Of a stretch of DNA of 64,000 nucleotides, positions 46,670-59,654 are shown one piece after another. The position numbers were made by a program, and so were the translations under genes. The stretch is from Morinoia aosen (Eukaryota > Arthropoda > Malacostraca > Amphipoda > Talitridae), in the NCBI GenBank assembly GCA_030386875.1, contig CM059571.1, positions 27,584,355 through 27,648,354 of the forward strand. Direction: 5' to 3'. Under the pieces are notes generated by a model, which ran no database searches, was not told the origin of the DNA, and saw nothing but the letters and a program-made list of their open reading frames with translations. Position 1 is the first letter of the stretch. Every line of letters begins with the position of its first letter.

Positions 46670-49600
46670 TTACAAATTACCGAATACATTTATTTCCTTC
46701 ACATATTTAAGCACTTTGTGGATAGGTCCTCCATCCGATAGCACAATCGCCACACTCATTCTTCCTCCAGCCACTGGTCGAAGTAATCTGTCTCTGGTCT
46801 GTTGTAGTGAAGTACACTCTTCCAACATGTGCTTCACCGTCAGGACAGCATCGTTACACCACCCACATATAGGTCTCTGCCCAAGAGTTTCTGGTTCGAA
46901 GAGATAGCTGTGGGTCAACGCTGTGTGGTTTAGTCGGAGCCTATTGATGACGACTTCCTCCTGGCGGGTCAACTTGAAGATACACTTTTTCCATTTTCCA
47001 GGGCAAGTTTTGACAGCTCTGAGGCCTCTCTCAGCTTCACGCCATTCCCTGTTCCACATTTCATATGTTCTCTTTCTTATTAGCGGGAACCAATCTTTGT
47101 AAGGGGTCAATATAAATTCTGCGGGTCTCTGCGCTGCTGCTCTTGCAGCCTCGTCTGCACGCTCATTCTCCGCGACACCCACGTGCGCCGGGACCCAACT
47201 GATGGTAATGTTTTTGCCATCTTCTATGAGTTGATGCATTTCTAATAAGATCTTTTTTAGCAGTTCGTTATCTCCGGTATAGTTGTCAATTGCTTGTACC
47301 GAGCTCATTGAGTCACTGCAGATGACATAGTTAAGAGACGAAGTTTCCTTAATGATGTTTAGAGCGAGCTTGATTGCGTTGAGTTCAGCTGTAAATATGC
47401 TTGCTACGAGCGGTAGTGAGGCCTTCCTGACGATGTTCCCCATCACAGCCGCCGCTCCAACTCCAGTTGGCGACTTGGATCCATCGGTGTAAATTACTTT
47501 GCTGCTGTGGTATTTACTCATAATATCGGTATGCATATGTCTTAGGATAGATGGGATAATTTCCGCCTTTCTTAAATCTGTCATTTGCTGCTCAAACTTG
47601 GGTCTGCGGAGAGTCCATGTATATGATGCAGGGGTGAAGTACGGATGGACTGGCTGGGTCGGAATGTTGTACTCCGTGATGGTCCGGCGCAGTCTTTGGA
47701 TTACTGGTGCTGAGCATTACCGGCTAGTAAAAAACAGTTCTAGGTTTGAGTTGCAGATTGAGCTGTATGCTGGGTTGATGTAGTGACATTTGAGTTTGAA
47801 ATAATATCTTAGCAGCAGGTCTTTTCTTCTGAGTTCCAGTCTCGGTTCGTTACATATTACCTGTAAGTCTGTTACTGGCGTCGTCTTGAATGCTCCAGTG
47901 CTAATACGCATTGCTTCGTTCGCCACTACGTCCAGTTCCTTTAGCGCAGTTGCGCTCGCCGAGCCATAGACCACACAGCCATAGTCAATTTTGGAGCGGA
48001 TCAGGGAACGGTACAGTCTCATTAGAATTTCTTGATCCGCACCCCAAGCAAAGGAAGACACGGATTTCAGTAAATTAAGGTCTTTGCTGCATTTAGCTTT
48101 TACACTTCTGATGTGGGTAATCCAGTTTAGCTTCTTATCCCAATGAAGGCCGAGGAATTTTGTGCTGTCTACAATGGGAATACTTTGTTCGTCCATCCGT
48201 AATGTTGGAATTACCATTGGTTCATTCCCTCCATAGAATTGCATTGCAACAGTTTTCGTGGGTGAAAATCGGAATCCGTTATGTTTTGCCCACTGGTTGA
48301 CTCGATCTATTGTCGACTGTATTGTTGTTTGAACTTCGTAGCTATTGTGACCAGCAGAAGCGATAAGAAGGTCGTCTACGAATAAGGAGCTGAAAACTTC
48401 AGGAGGGATTTCCTTTGCTAATGAGTTAATTTTGATGGCAAACAGAGTGACACTAAGTGTGCTTCCCTGCGGTGTTCCAGTGGCCAGTTCTGTTAAGGGG
48501 GACAATTCGCCAGACACTCTCACTCGAAATGTTCGACCCTGAGGAACTCCTTCACAAACCTTGGTAATCTTCCTCGCATTCCTGCCGCTGCTAGGTCTCG
48601 TAATATCCCGTACCGCCAGGTCGTGTCATAGGCCTTTTCTAAATCAAAAAATACAGCGTGGACCACTTTATTTTCCGCGAACGATCTTCTCACATAGGTG
48701 TCGAACCTCACGAGATGGTCTACAGTTGCTCGATTCTTCCTGAAACCGCACTGGATGTTAGTAAATATTTTGTTGTTTTCGAGGTATTCCATCAGTCTGC
48801 TGTTGATCATTTTTTCGTAGGTCTTGCATAGACAGCTCGTCAATGATATGGGCCTGTAGTTTTTCGGATTGCTGTGATCTTTACCAGGTTTAGGGATAGG
48901 TACAATTATGGCTTCTTTCCAACGTGGGTGCACATATTCTTTAACCCATAACTTATTGTACACGTTCAGCAGGTATTGGTGAGCATTGTCCGGCATGTTT
49001 TTGATCATCAGGTTGCTGATATCATCTGCTCCTGGTGTTGTAATTCTATTACTTTTGATGGCGGATGTAAGTTCCTGCATTGTGAAAAGTCTGTTATAGG
49101 GTTCCTCATTGCTGCTCATGAAGTTGATGGGAGTTTGTTCTGCGAGTTGCTTGTATCGTACAAATTGTTCTGAATAGTTCACGTTGCTGGATATGATTTC
49201 GAAGGTCTCTGCGAGCTTCTGTGCTATTTCCTTCGTGGTCGAATAATGATTTTCTCCTTCACTTAGCATTTTTATTTGCCTCTTGGCCCTTCCTCGAATT
49301 GTATTTATTGTTTCCCAAATATAACTACTGGGTGTGGTGGTTTTCAGAGTTGATACGAACTCTCTCCAGGTGTTCTGCTTAGCTTCCTTGAATGTCCTCG
49401 TTGCTATTGCTCTTGCCCTCTTCCACCGTATTTTGTCCTCCATTTCCCCAGTCCTCTTGTATACCCTGTAGCACTTCTCCCTCTCTCGCCAAGCTACTTT
49501 ACAGTCCGCTGTCCACCATGGTTTTGCGTAGTGCCGTCTTCTCTTGTACTTAGGCACCCAATTCTCAGCTGCACTATTGAATCTTTGATAGAGTTCATCG

Positions 49601-50385
49601 ATTGCAGCCTCTGGGTCCTCTGGTATTTCCACCTGGTGTACATTTTTCCATATGGTGTCTTCTCGGTACTGCTTCCAGTTACCTTTCTTGAAATTCCATG
49701 CTTCGGTCTCTAGTCGTCCATCTGCTTGCAGAACTGTACAGGTGAGCATTATAGGGAAGTGATCACTACTCAGGACCGAGGGTAGAACATTGAACTTTAG
49801 ATCCGGTGTTATGTCTGAGGATGCGAGTGTGAGGTCTATTATAGTTCCTGATATATGAGTGGATGAATCATCATTAATGATGTTGAGGTTTTCCACTGCC
49901 AGCATGTTCCGCATCATTCGTCTTCTCCCATCTGTTCTCTTATTCCCCCAGTCACTATGGTGAGCGTTAAAATCACCCATTATAACAACAGGTTTGGGCA
50001 ATTCCCTCAAGGTGGTGAATAGTTCTTCGATATTTACTTGCTCTCTGGGTGGTAAGTATATTGATGCAACAGTTATTATCTTGAATTTACTAAGGGATAT
50101 TCTCGTAGCAATTATCTGAGCCGGTGATTGTGTGTTGATCTCTTGAGTGGGTATTGATGAATGTATGTATAGTGCCACTCCCCCATGAAACCTGTGGTTG
50201 TAGTGACCTTGCTTGCAGAAACTAACATATCCTGATACTGGGGACACAAAATTATCACCGTAGAACGTTTCCTGTACAGCTATCACTGCTGGCTTGTAGG
50301 TGTCAACAAGGTTTACGAGGTCCTCCTTAGAAGACGCCATTCCTTGTAAATTCCACTGTAGGAATGTAACCTCTTGCTCTGCCAT
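46670..50385 (-). pseudogene. I-like LINE ORF2: endonuclease, RT, RNase H
   Basis: About 1240 codons from ATG 50385. The endonuclease (first 230 residues) keeps LQWNLQG, VQETF, GDFNAHHSDWG and SSDHFPIM. RT keeps FFDLEKAYDTTW, GTPQGSTLS and the catalytic FVDD. RNase H (from about 47500) keeps YTDGS, FTAELNA, CSDSMSS and AHVGVAENERAD, all catalytic positions. A zinc-finger-like GWCNDAVLTVKHMLEEC follows. Damage is limited to a one-base loss near 48540 in RT and an in-frame TAA at 47719-47717. It begins at a TGATG junction with ORF1. The product would nick target DNA and prime reverse transcription there. Confidence 0.85.
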
Positions 50386-50387
50386 CA
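50383..50387 (-). promoter_or_regulatory. TGATG stop-start junction of ORF1 and ORF2
   Basis: On the minus strand the ORF1 stop TGA (50387-50385) shares its A with the ORF2 ATG (50385-50383). Similar overlaps allow termination-reinitiation in some insect LINEs (UAAUG in Bombyx SART1). The ORF2 frame is open a few codons upstream (GTG at 50394) but this is the first ATG. Confidence 0.7.
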
Positions 50388-52801
50388 CCTCCACCTGCGC
50401 CTGATGTCCTCAGACCTCCTCCTCTCGTCTTTGCCTCTCGGAGATCTCTTCCTGAAGCTCTCCCTCGATGTTGCACGTGAGCGTTGTCTACGCGTCTCTC
50501 CCACTTTCGGACGGTTAGCTTTTTTCAGTTCTTCTTCATATTTGTCTCTATCAATTTCTTCAGCTTCTCTTATTTCTTTTGTGTATTCATCATAAATTTT
50601 CCTGGTTTCTCTCCTTCTAGATTCCCTTTCTTTTGCAGGTGATATTGCACCGTGGTGCAGGCTTACAGTCGTTGTGAAAAGCCTTCCGGTCTTGGGGCTC
50701 TCACACACAACCTCTGTCATCCTCTCTATTTCATCTTCCTTCGCCGACATACTTCTATTCCTGGACTTATTTCTTGTTTCGACTCCTTCAACCTTTTTCT
50801 TGCTTTGTTGTGGCTCTGGTGTTGATTCTCGGTCATCTGATCGGTTTCTCTTTTTATTGTTTGTAATATCTTCTTTTATGGGGTTAGTGTGTGTCTTAAT
50901 TGCCTTAGTGAAATTCATAGAGAAGTTCGGGTTGCGGCGGTTGAACATCAATCTGGCTTGCCCTTTTGAAACTCTTTCTTTACTCTGAATGGCCAAGATT
51001 TCCTCCTTCAGCACTCTCTGTCTGCAATTTCTTGATCCCGTTGGATGCTCCTCACTGCAGTGGTAGCACTTGGTTTCGCTGGAAGTGCATTCGTCAATTA
51101 GATGCCCAGTCGAGCTGCACTTCGAGCAACCTTGTTCCCCCTGGCAGTGTTTAATGCCGTGGCCATATTCTTGGCATTTTTTGCAGAGCATAGGTCTGGG
51201 CTTAATTTCGTATACCTTGGTTTTAGCCTGCTCTCCAGGGACATCAATGTATTCGGGTAGCACGGGCTGCCTGAAAGACAACAGAATAGGCAGTGCCAGG
51301 TGACTTCTCGGTTTAATCCAGGTTGCTCGAACCGCATCTTGAGCTCCACACATTTCCAGTAATCCTTGCTTGAATTTTTCAAAGTCACTCAGATCGTATT
51401 CATATACATAGATAAGGCCTTTCTGCATAGCAAAATTGAGGTTCTCTTCGACAGTGATGGGCATTTGGTTTAGTTGCTGCATTTGTTTCATTTTCTGGCT
51501 CTGAGCTGCGTCACTCACTTCCACTGTAAACACTGTCTTGCTCCGCGATCTTATGGCTTTGGGTTTACTGCCGAGGTGGTCGGTGATACACTTCTCGAGT
51601 ACCCATGGAGATATCTTTCGTCTATTAGCTTCATTCATCCTGCAATCAAAATGAGTGATGTACTTGCTAGATGGTGGGGCTCGTACAGTTTCATCCACTC
51701 CTTCCCTTATCTGTTTAGCTCTTCTTATGGTCACTTTTTCTCTCTCCACTATTTGCAACAAGCATCTTTCTTCTATTTCTCTGTCACACTGGATGCTGCC
51801 TGCTGCGTGTGGACCTCCGCAGTGGGCACACTTCGTCTCGTCAGACGTGCAGTTCAGAGCGGAGTGGCCGACCTCAGCACACTTTCTGCACACTGCAGAG
51901 GTATTTCGGCATCGCTAAGTGGTGTGACCATACATCTGACAATTGAAACACATCATTGGTTTGTTGTTAAACGGATATACTTTGGTGTCTTGCCTTTCAC
52001 CTGGGATATAGATGCTGTATGGTACGGTTTGTTGCTTGAACGTTATAAGAAAGGCTTGTGTTTCGGGATATCTTGGTTTAATGAAACTAGCTCTTGTAAC
52101 TTCCTGCACATTGTACTGCTCCTGAAGGCCGGTTTTAAATTCGTTCATGTCGGTGATGTCAAAGTCATTGATGTATATCAAGCCAGTCGAGTAATTGAAC
52201 CTGCTGTATTCTGCAGTCTGACAGGGTACATTTTCCACGTGCGTCAGGCTGACAATCTTCTTCGCTTGCTGCGCACTTCGCACTTCGACCATCATCATTT
52301 CAGGGCCCATGCTAAACAGCCTCTTGGGTTTTGTGCCAGTTACAGCCGCGATTTGTTGGAGAACTCCAAACGGGTTAGTTTTCCTCTTTCCTCCATGTTC
52401 AAAGGTGATGGAAAAGTACCTGGGAAAGAACTCTTCGTCAGGTAGCACCAGAGGAACGTATTTTATTTCTCTTTTTTTTGCAGTTTTCCACACTTACGTG
52501 CTGGCTGTTCCTGCCCTGAAGATGAACCACTTCGGGCCGAAATCACCGCTCTCTCAATTTCTGTTAGATGCTTCACAATCTGGTCCACTTCATTAGTGCT
52601 CATATTTCTGCAACTCTCATCACTCACATCACCCGCAATTGTTGCGATGGCTTCTTCAATTCTTCTCTTGATATTTCCGATGTTGTCACGTTGGTCCACC
52701 TTCGAGGCGAGGGGGTCATCTCCAGTGTCACCTCGCTGCCGCTGCGGATCCTCCATTTCTTCCATGCTCGAAACTTGGTCACACGAATTCGAACGATTCA
52801 T
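50385..52801 (-). pseudogene. I-like LINE ORF1: gag-like protein with two tandem RNA-binding modules
   Basis: About 800 codons from ATG 52801. After an acidic/serine-rich N-terminus come two homologous modules (about 52480-51790 and 51690-50960). Each has a domain with IYINDFDITDMNEFK / VYEYDLSDFEKFK, an IKPR turn, PGE..TKVY and a cluster of three zinc knuckles (CFNCQMYGH, CRKCAEVGH, CAHCGGPH; and CKKCQEYGH, CSKCSSTGH, CYHCSEEH). The C-terminus is highly charged, with many Arg and Ser. A frameshift lies at an A8 run near 52470. A TAG at 51917-51915 falls inside the first knuckle of module 1, at a spot where module 2 has Lys. The protein would package element RNA. Confidence 0.82.
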
Positions 52802-52965
52802 TATTTCAGAAGTGGGTCCCCTTGATAAATCAAGGGGGCCTCGCTTGGACACGTCTATTCTACACTCAATATTTCAAAGAAATTTAATTACACAAAACAA
52901 AAGAGAAAAGACCCAGATGTTGGTGGGCGCCCCCCACGTTGGTTCTACCCACAGATAACAATACA

Positions 52966-55583
52966 ATAATTAATCTTATAAACACCTTGTTATCAATTTA
53001 CATATAAACTATGTAATGAGTTACAAGACTCCAAATGGGTATATTAACGGTACCACCACGGGAAGGTGTGGGTAGGCTAGAATACTTGACAGGTGCAAGT
53101 AGTCCTTATCAAATCCTTGTCTGTTTAATGTTCCCTTCACAACGCACAAATAATCAATATTCAGTTCGGCACCAGTAAAATTGGTAAAGGGAACAGTGAA
53201 ATTTCCAATAATAAGAAGTTGTTATTGATTATTATGCTCCATCCCGTATGAAACAATTCACTCATTCGCACAGAACGGAGTAGAAGCTTAGCATAGGACT
53301 AACGAAAACGAAAAATGAGAATCTTTATGTAGTACAAGAGATAGCCACTAGACCGAAAAGAAAATTGAAAGAAATACTCGTACAATGCTTATAAAAATGA
53401 TTCACTAAAATACTTAACAATGATTGTTATTTTTTATCTTTATCAACTTCTCTAGTGTAACTGCATTCTATAAAATTTTGAGAAATGAAGGCGATGAATA
53501 TCTAGAACAATTTGTAGCGGCTTATACTGACTGATCACTGCGATCATTAAACCATGCGCCAAAAAGAAATAAAACTCCCGTCTAACACTAAAATCGGATT
53601 TGTATTTTGTTTTCACTTCTAAGGAATTGAAGCTTAGAACTCGATGCTTTCTAATATTCGCGAGGAAAACTCGTCCGCAGTATTCAGAAAGAATCTTGGT
53701 TGATATTTTTTGCCGAGATATTTACGTAGCCAGCTAGTATGAGATAATTTTCTTCGTAAGTTTGCTTTGAAATAGAACTAATGCTGAAGCTTATTTTAAT
53801 ATGCTGTTCATGCCTGTTCCATTATTTAAAATTGTTATGTTCAACACCCATTTTTCATTTTTTTACGTACATCCATAGTTCAATCACCCTAGTGTACGTT
53901 GAAGATAAATAGTCTCGGAAAAATAGACTTGCTTACGTTCGAGTGAGGGTGTCCATAGGATGACCTAAAAGTTATTGAACTTATTCGTGCTTACAACTGG
54001 CTATAAATAAAACTGTTCTCTGTAATAGTCCTACGTTGTAATTTTACAGGATGATTCTTTTGGAAAATACACAGTTTAAATTGCTTATATTCTATTAAAA
54101 TTGCAAGTATTATGTTCTGCTTGTTCAACGTGTTATCTACCCTTTCAACTTTCAACAAATACAGTAATTATTATGGCACTAAAATTGGTCTTAAAGCAAA
54201 ATTTTAAGCCCAGGTAAATATGAACCCATGAGTTGTTTCTCGACAATTTTTTAAGCCATTCAAATCGCCGAATATTTTTCTACCCGATGTAAAATGTCTA
54301 AACTTTCAAGAAGTAGAATTAATGAGTAACAGTTCAATTAAACAGAGGCAAGTGCTACCTAAATTGTTCACATAACGAATGAGTTCGAAGGAAGGTGCAA
54401 GTAGCATAGCTACATATATTTTAAGCAGTAAGCACCAACACAGCAACGGAGATTGTTGCGTGAGAGTTCAAACCGTTGAGTCCATTAAGAAGTAATTTAA
54501 GGTTTTCCATTCGTGTAACAAAGTATATGGTCTCCGTATCACCGATGCTATGGAAATCAAACTATTAAACCCTGCCACAAGTCTGGAGGACAAAGGAAGC
54601 ATCAGTTTGTTTTGGCTGTTCTGATTGTAGGCCCGCCACATTTTTCAATGTCACTTATTTTCCTTGGGTTCTATTTCTTTCGTTAGTGGAAGTATTGTTC
54701 GCGATGTAATAAAGAAAATACCTCTCGCAAACTTCTTGTTTTCCTTCTTAAAATCTGCGAATTAAAACGTGGAAAGGATTTTTCTGCTAATGGCTGAAGT
54801 TTCGAGCGAAAAGTTTGAAATATATGAATAATGATATGTTTCTAAAAGCGAGTATACTTTTCATTTACGAAAAAACTGAAAAAACTCAGTCATGATGTTT
54901 AGCATCGTAATCGTTAACTCGAAAAATTTGTGGAACTTCAGTGAAGCTTTGTGTTATCTAAATGTATTGTTCATTCTTATCACTAATATTTTTACAATCT
55001 GAAAACCTTCTTAAGATATTTAATCAGTACTTGGATAACAGAGCTAATCAATACATCTTCCAGATCTCTCTCTTCTGACTAACTTGGCTGTAACCCTAAG
55101 TAAAATCTCGGTGCACAACTCGCTTCGAGGCTATCGATTTTTATCATGGAGTCGACATTACTTTGGACAGAGTCGTGTTTTCGTACAATTTCCTCGCATC
55201 TGCGTTGAAGGAGCGACTTGGAGCTCAATAACATCACGAGTGCAAGTCTATTTATGCTTTCTCTTTCCCTGCAGCCAAGAAACCTGCCTCGTCTTTTATG
55301 ATTCTATGAATTATGACTCTTGTTTGGATGGCGCCATTGTGGAGTTTCTGAGAGCTATCAAAACGAATAGAGTCGAGCCGTTATTCTGAAGGACGCAATA
55401 TGAGACCCTCGAATGGCTTTCATTTGACCTTGTGGTACTGGGACTCCGATGTGTTCCACATGAACAAGTAATGAAAAGAGTTAAGGGGAACTGAAGTAGA
55501 AAAGAACTTGTTTGCGTTGGTTAAGAAATGAAATGATTTATGACAGAACTTCTTATTTGAATGTCGTAGAATAATTATTGCGT
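52966..55583. other. No recognisable gene
   Basis: 2.6 kb, AT-rich. The only frame over 100 codons is 55084-55389, with no motif I know. No repeat structure was noticed beyond ordinary A/T runs. Possible host intergenic or intronic DNA. Confidence 0.5.
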
Positions 55584-55619
55584 GTTTGAAGCAGGGTTGC
55601 GGAGTCGGAGGAATAAATT

Positions 55620-55790
55620 TGCGACTCCGACTCCACCTTTCCAGAATTGGGCGACTCCGACTCCGACTCCGACTCCACCTTTTTAGAATTTGGCGACTCC
55701 GATTCCGACTCCGACTCCACTTTTTCAGAATTTGGCGACTCCAACACCGACTCCGCCTATTCACAATTTTGTGACTCCAACTCCACCTAT
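55620..55790 (+). repeat. (GACTCC)n array, left end of hAT-like copy B
   Basis: Same hexamer and spacer pattern as in copy A but fewer higher-order units. Confidence 0.92.
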
Positions 55791-57008
55791 TCATAATTTA
55801 TAAGATGAATATTTTATTTCTTAACTAGTGTACACGGACCGTCAAAAATGACGGGATTCAAAACCTTTCTTCAACAAATTTTCGTTTGAGTGGAGTTTCC
55901 ATGCTCTCAGCTTATTCCAAAGGTAACTTAATTTCCTTATTAGATTAATAATCACTCAGAATACAGTATTTTTGAGCCGCAAGAGAAGTAGTTATAGCCA
56001 TTCGTGTCGTATCCAAATACAGAAATTCAGCATTACTGAAAGCAACTGCGAACTTGTGTATCTATATTGTAATATGCAATACAGTACATTGTAGTACAGT
56101 ATATTGTAATACAAAATACAGCATATTTTAATAAGCAATACGGTACATTGTAATATACAATACCGTATATTACCGAACTCGGTATTCACGAATACCGAAC
56201 TGGGTATTTACGATACAAACTCGAGTATATAAGGCTCTGGATCGCTCTAATTGTTTTGAAAGTGACTTATTATAGAGCACTTGCACAACGAAAATGAGTG
56301 TATTAATTGACCGTGAACTGAAACCAAGCCCGCCAGTGCTAATTTCTTCCTATCAATTATTCTTAACAGCGTGACACAAAACGTATAAATAAACACACGA
56401 CAGTCATTCTTAGTAGCTAACGATTGCAAACCAGTGCATATGTTCATTATATTCTTTATTAGCGAACGACTTGTAAATTGACTACAGAATGTTAATAATC
56501 AAGATACTAGTGTACATGATTGGTCAAAAGTGACGGGATTCAATGGTTTCGTTTTAAAAAAATCTCGAGATAAAGATGGCAAACAAATATATCCGTCCTA
56601 ATAGTACCCGCGATTAAAATACAGTATTCTCGTACTTGTGCACTGGTAAAACTCGTATCACATATACGGTCATTAAGCATCTTTAAGAACGTCACAGACG
56701 CACACACCAACCAAGCAAGCAACTACTGTGCATTATAATTTAAATTATTCTTCGCCTAGAAGTTTTTAAAATATTTGCCATACCTTTTTACTGCGATAAG
56801 CCGCATTTTCTTGACAGTAGATTCGATTTTCACGCAATGTTTTTTACTTGTAAACATAAGTGAGCAGATGCCAGGTTTCAAATAATATTTCAATGGTATT
56901 TATGATACTGTCCAAGCAAGCAGATTTCCATTGTAATGACATAGGGGAAATTACGCACGAGAACATATACTTATTTATAACTTGACGGACACCTGGCTTT
57001 TTATTATA

Positions 57009-57783
57009 CCGGGTGTCCCACAAAAAACGTCCCTGATTTTTAATTAATTATATCTCAGCTTTAAATTAACATATTCGAATTGTCTTTTTCACAAGGTAGT
57101 AAATTTTGTTTCCTTTTCGAATAATTTAAGTTTTTGAAAATCGGTTGAATAACCATTTTGCAATGATCAGTTTACTGAAAGGGAGACAAAAACTAATTGT
57201 TCGAAAGAAAAGTTATTAAAACAATATTGATATTCTTCCTTATTTTGTCTTTTCAATAAAACTGAACAAACAAAAATTTTAAAGAGTAACAAATCATCAC
57301 CTTAAATAACGTTTAAATTAATTAAGTAATTTAGTATCCTTCAACATACCCTTCATTTCTCTCGAGGCAAGTATTACTTCTAGCCACCATTGAACGAAGA
57401 GTTTTACCCATTATTCCAACGTTTTCTTTCAGTTCTTTAAACACTATTATTGAGAACTCTTGAAACTTGAAACCTCTCAGAGGGTTTAAATACTTGGTGG
57501 TATGTAGGATACATCATTTTGAAATTATTCTTAACAGTAGGTATTGAGAAATGATGAAGAACACCAGTGTTGTTTTTAAAACTTTCCCTTTGAACAATTT
57601 TTCTACCCCTTTCAGTAAATCGATCATCGTAAAGTGGTTATTCAACTGATATTCAAAAACTTAAATTATTTGAAAAGGAAACAAAATTTACTTCATTGTT
57701 AATAAAACACAATTAAAATATGTTAATTTAAAGCGGAGATGTAATCAATTAAAAAGTCCGGGATATTTTTGTGGGACACCCAG
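57009..57783. mobile_element. TIR element inside hAT-like copy B (775 bp)
   Basis: CCGGGTGTCCCACAAAAAAC at left and inverted CTGGGTGTCCCAC at right, with TA at both borders. Positional and sequence counterpart of 29357-30114. Confidence 0.8.
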
Positions 57784-59024
57784 TATAATGTTGATTGTTC
57801 TTATACAATAAAAGGTCAAGTGTCTTCTTTAAACAAATAAATAAATAGATTTAGGTATTTCGAGAGCGTAATCTCTCCTATGTTAATACAATGGAGTTTT
57901 AGGATTTAAAACTTAAGGGCAACTGTTCGAACATTTATTTCAAATACAGAATAACTTCAAGGAAATAACAGCAAGTCGTTTCCCGAGATGCGCAAAAAGA
58001 GAAACCGTACCCAAGTTAGGCGTATCTTGAGGATTCCAACAGTACGCAAAGCAGCGTCTTCTGTAGTATTTTTATTGTTAAATTCCTTTAAAATTGAGAC
58101 CGAAGATTTTCGTTAACGTAAGGTTAGTTTTTAAAAACGAAACTCCCTAAAAATAGAAGACAACCAATTGACGCGGCCGGTCATCAGCAAGGTACTCCGG
58201 TAAGAAGTTTTAGAGGCGTTCTGAGTAGAGAGACAGAGTTTTAAGATGTCTGGTTGCCGACTAGCTGAATATCGTATCTTATTGCAAGATTGCATATAGC
58301 ACTAAGATCTTAACAATTAATTGACAAATAATTATCTTGAATAATTAGTGCCTATTCAAGAGGCTGCAAGAGCCGGGTCAAGGAGTTCCAGTCGCAGAAA
58401 GAGACTGCTTTTTACGCAAGAGAAATAAATTAGAGGAACCAGACCCACTTTTATTAAATGGGCAACATGCTGCCCAAGCAGAGCAAGCTCAAAGATTATT
58501 TAATGAGTGAACGCCAAAGCGTCACAAGTAATGTTGATTACAGCGATTTAAGGTTAATGCAAGTCTGCTAGAAGCTCAAACATGCTAAATTATAGAAAGT
58601 TAAATTTAAACACAAAAACGAAAAGAAAAGATGCAGCTGCAAAACAAAAAACAAAGAACAGAAAGAAATAATTTTAACAGTTTCAAATTCTTGTCAGTGA
58701 ACTAAGAGAGACCAACTGAAGAAAACTTTTTCTTACACAAAGCCGCCATAAGAAATACGGAAGATATTCAACAGGAAATTTCATTGAACAAATAAAATTG
58801 GCTGTCCGTCTTTGTTGGCTGGTCTGTCTCCCTTTCACGCTCTTAAAGATGCTTAATGACTGTATCTGTGATGCGAGTTTCACCAGTGCACAAGTACTAG
58901 AATATCTGAATTGCAGGTACTATTAGGATGGAAATATTTCTTTATGATCCACATCTTGAAGATTTGTATAAAAGCAATATTGAATCCCGTCATTTCCCAC
59001 GGGTCGTGTACACAATTATGTATA

Positions 59025-59654
59025 CTGAGTGTTTCAGAACACGAGGTACAAAATTGCACTTCAAGTAGAAAATGACCAATTAAACACTTTTGGCCCTAAG
59101 AAATTTTCCCCAAAAAAATCGGGGTTGGGAGGTATTAGCTGTTTATTGTTTTTAAGGATGAAATTAAATGGCACAATTACTCGCGATATTTATTCTGAAT
59201 TTACTTTACAAAAATTGTTCAAAATGTGTTCCACCTACATCTATGCACTTTTCGAATGTTAGCCTTAACGGCTGCCGGATATTAGGAAACACGTCTGGCA
59301 GTAAGGTTTCTCACCTGCAGACACTTCAATTCTGTCCACAAGATCTTCCTCAGACTCAATGGGTGTAGCATAAACAAGGCTCTTCACGTGTCCCCAAAAA
59401 TTGAAATCGAGTGGAGTCATATGTCAGGAGATCTAGGAGGTCATGCAACTAGAACATTTCGCCCGATCAACGTAAATTCAGGATAAATATGGCGAGTAAT
59501 TTAGTCATTAAATTTCATCCTTTAAAACAATAAACGGCTAATATCTCAATGTCTCTTTCTTCGGAAAATTTCATAGAAGAAAAAGTTTATATTTGGATAT
59601 CTTCCACTTGGTGTGCAATTTTTTTCCTCATATTTCTGAATCTGAAACACCCTG
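59025..59654. mobile_element. Second TIR element inside hAT-like copy B (630 bp)
   Basis: CTGAGTGTTTCAGAACACGA at left and inverted CAGGGTGTTTCAGAT at right, TA-flanked. Counterpart of 31331-31946. Confidence 0.75.

Larger units (their letters stand above)
46380..52965 (-). mobile_element. I-like non-LTR retrotransposon with RNase H
   Basis: Minus-strand unit of about 6.5 kb: 5' UTR (about 52965-52802), gag-like ORF1 (52801-50385), ORF2 with endonuclease, RT and RNase H (50385-46670), and a GC-rich 3' UTR near 46380-46669 in which GGAACCCCxxC words recur. An RNase H domain at the ORF2 C-terminus and CCHC knuckles in ORF1 fit the I group (I, Ingi, Loner, Nimb and relatives). Outer borders are approximate. 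Only four reading-frame breaks were found in over 6 kb, so the copy is fairly young. Confidence 0.82.

Noticed and set aside
51474-52445. 323-codon plus-strand frame opposite the I-like LINE ORF1.
   Set aside because: Antisense shadow of a well-supported zinc-knuckle ORF; no domain of its own.
55084-55389. 101-codon frame between the I-like LINE and hAT-like copy B as a possible host gene.
   Set aside because: No recognisable motif, no splice-site or promoter support, and length near chance expectation.
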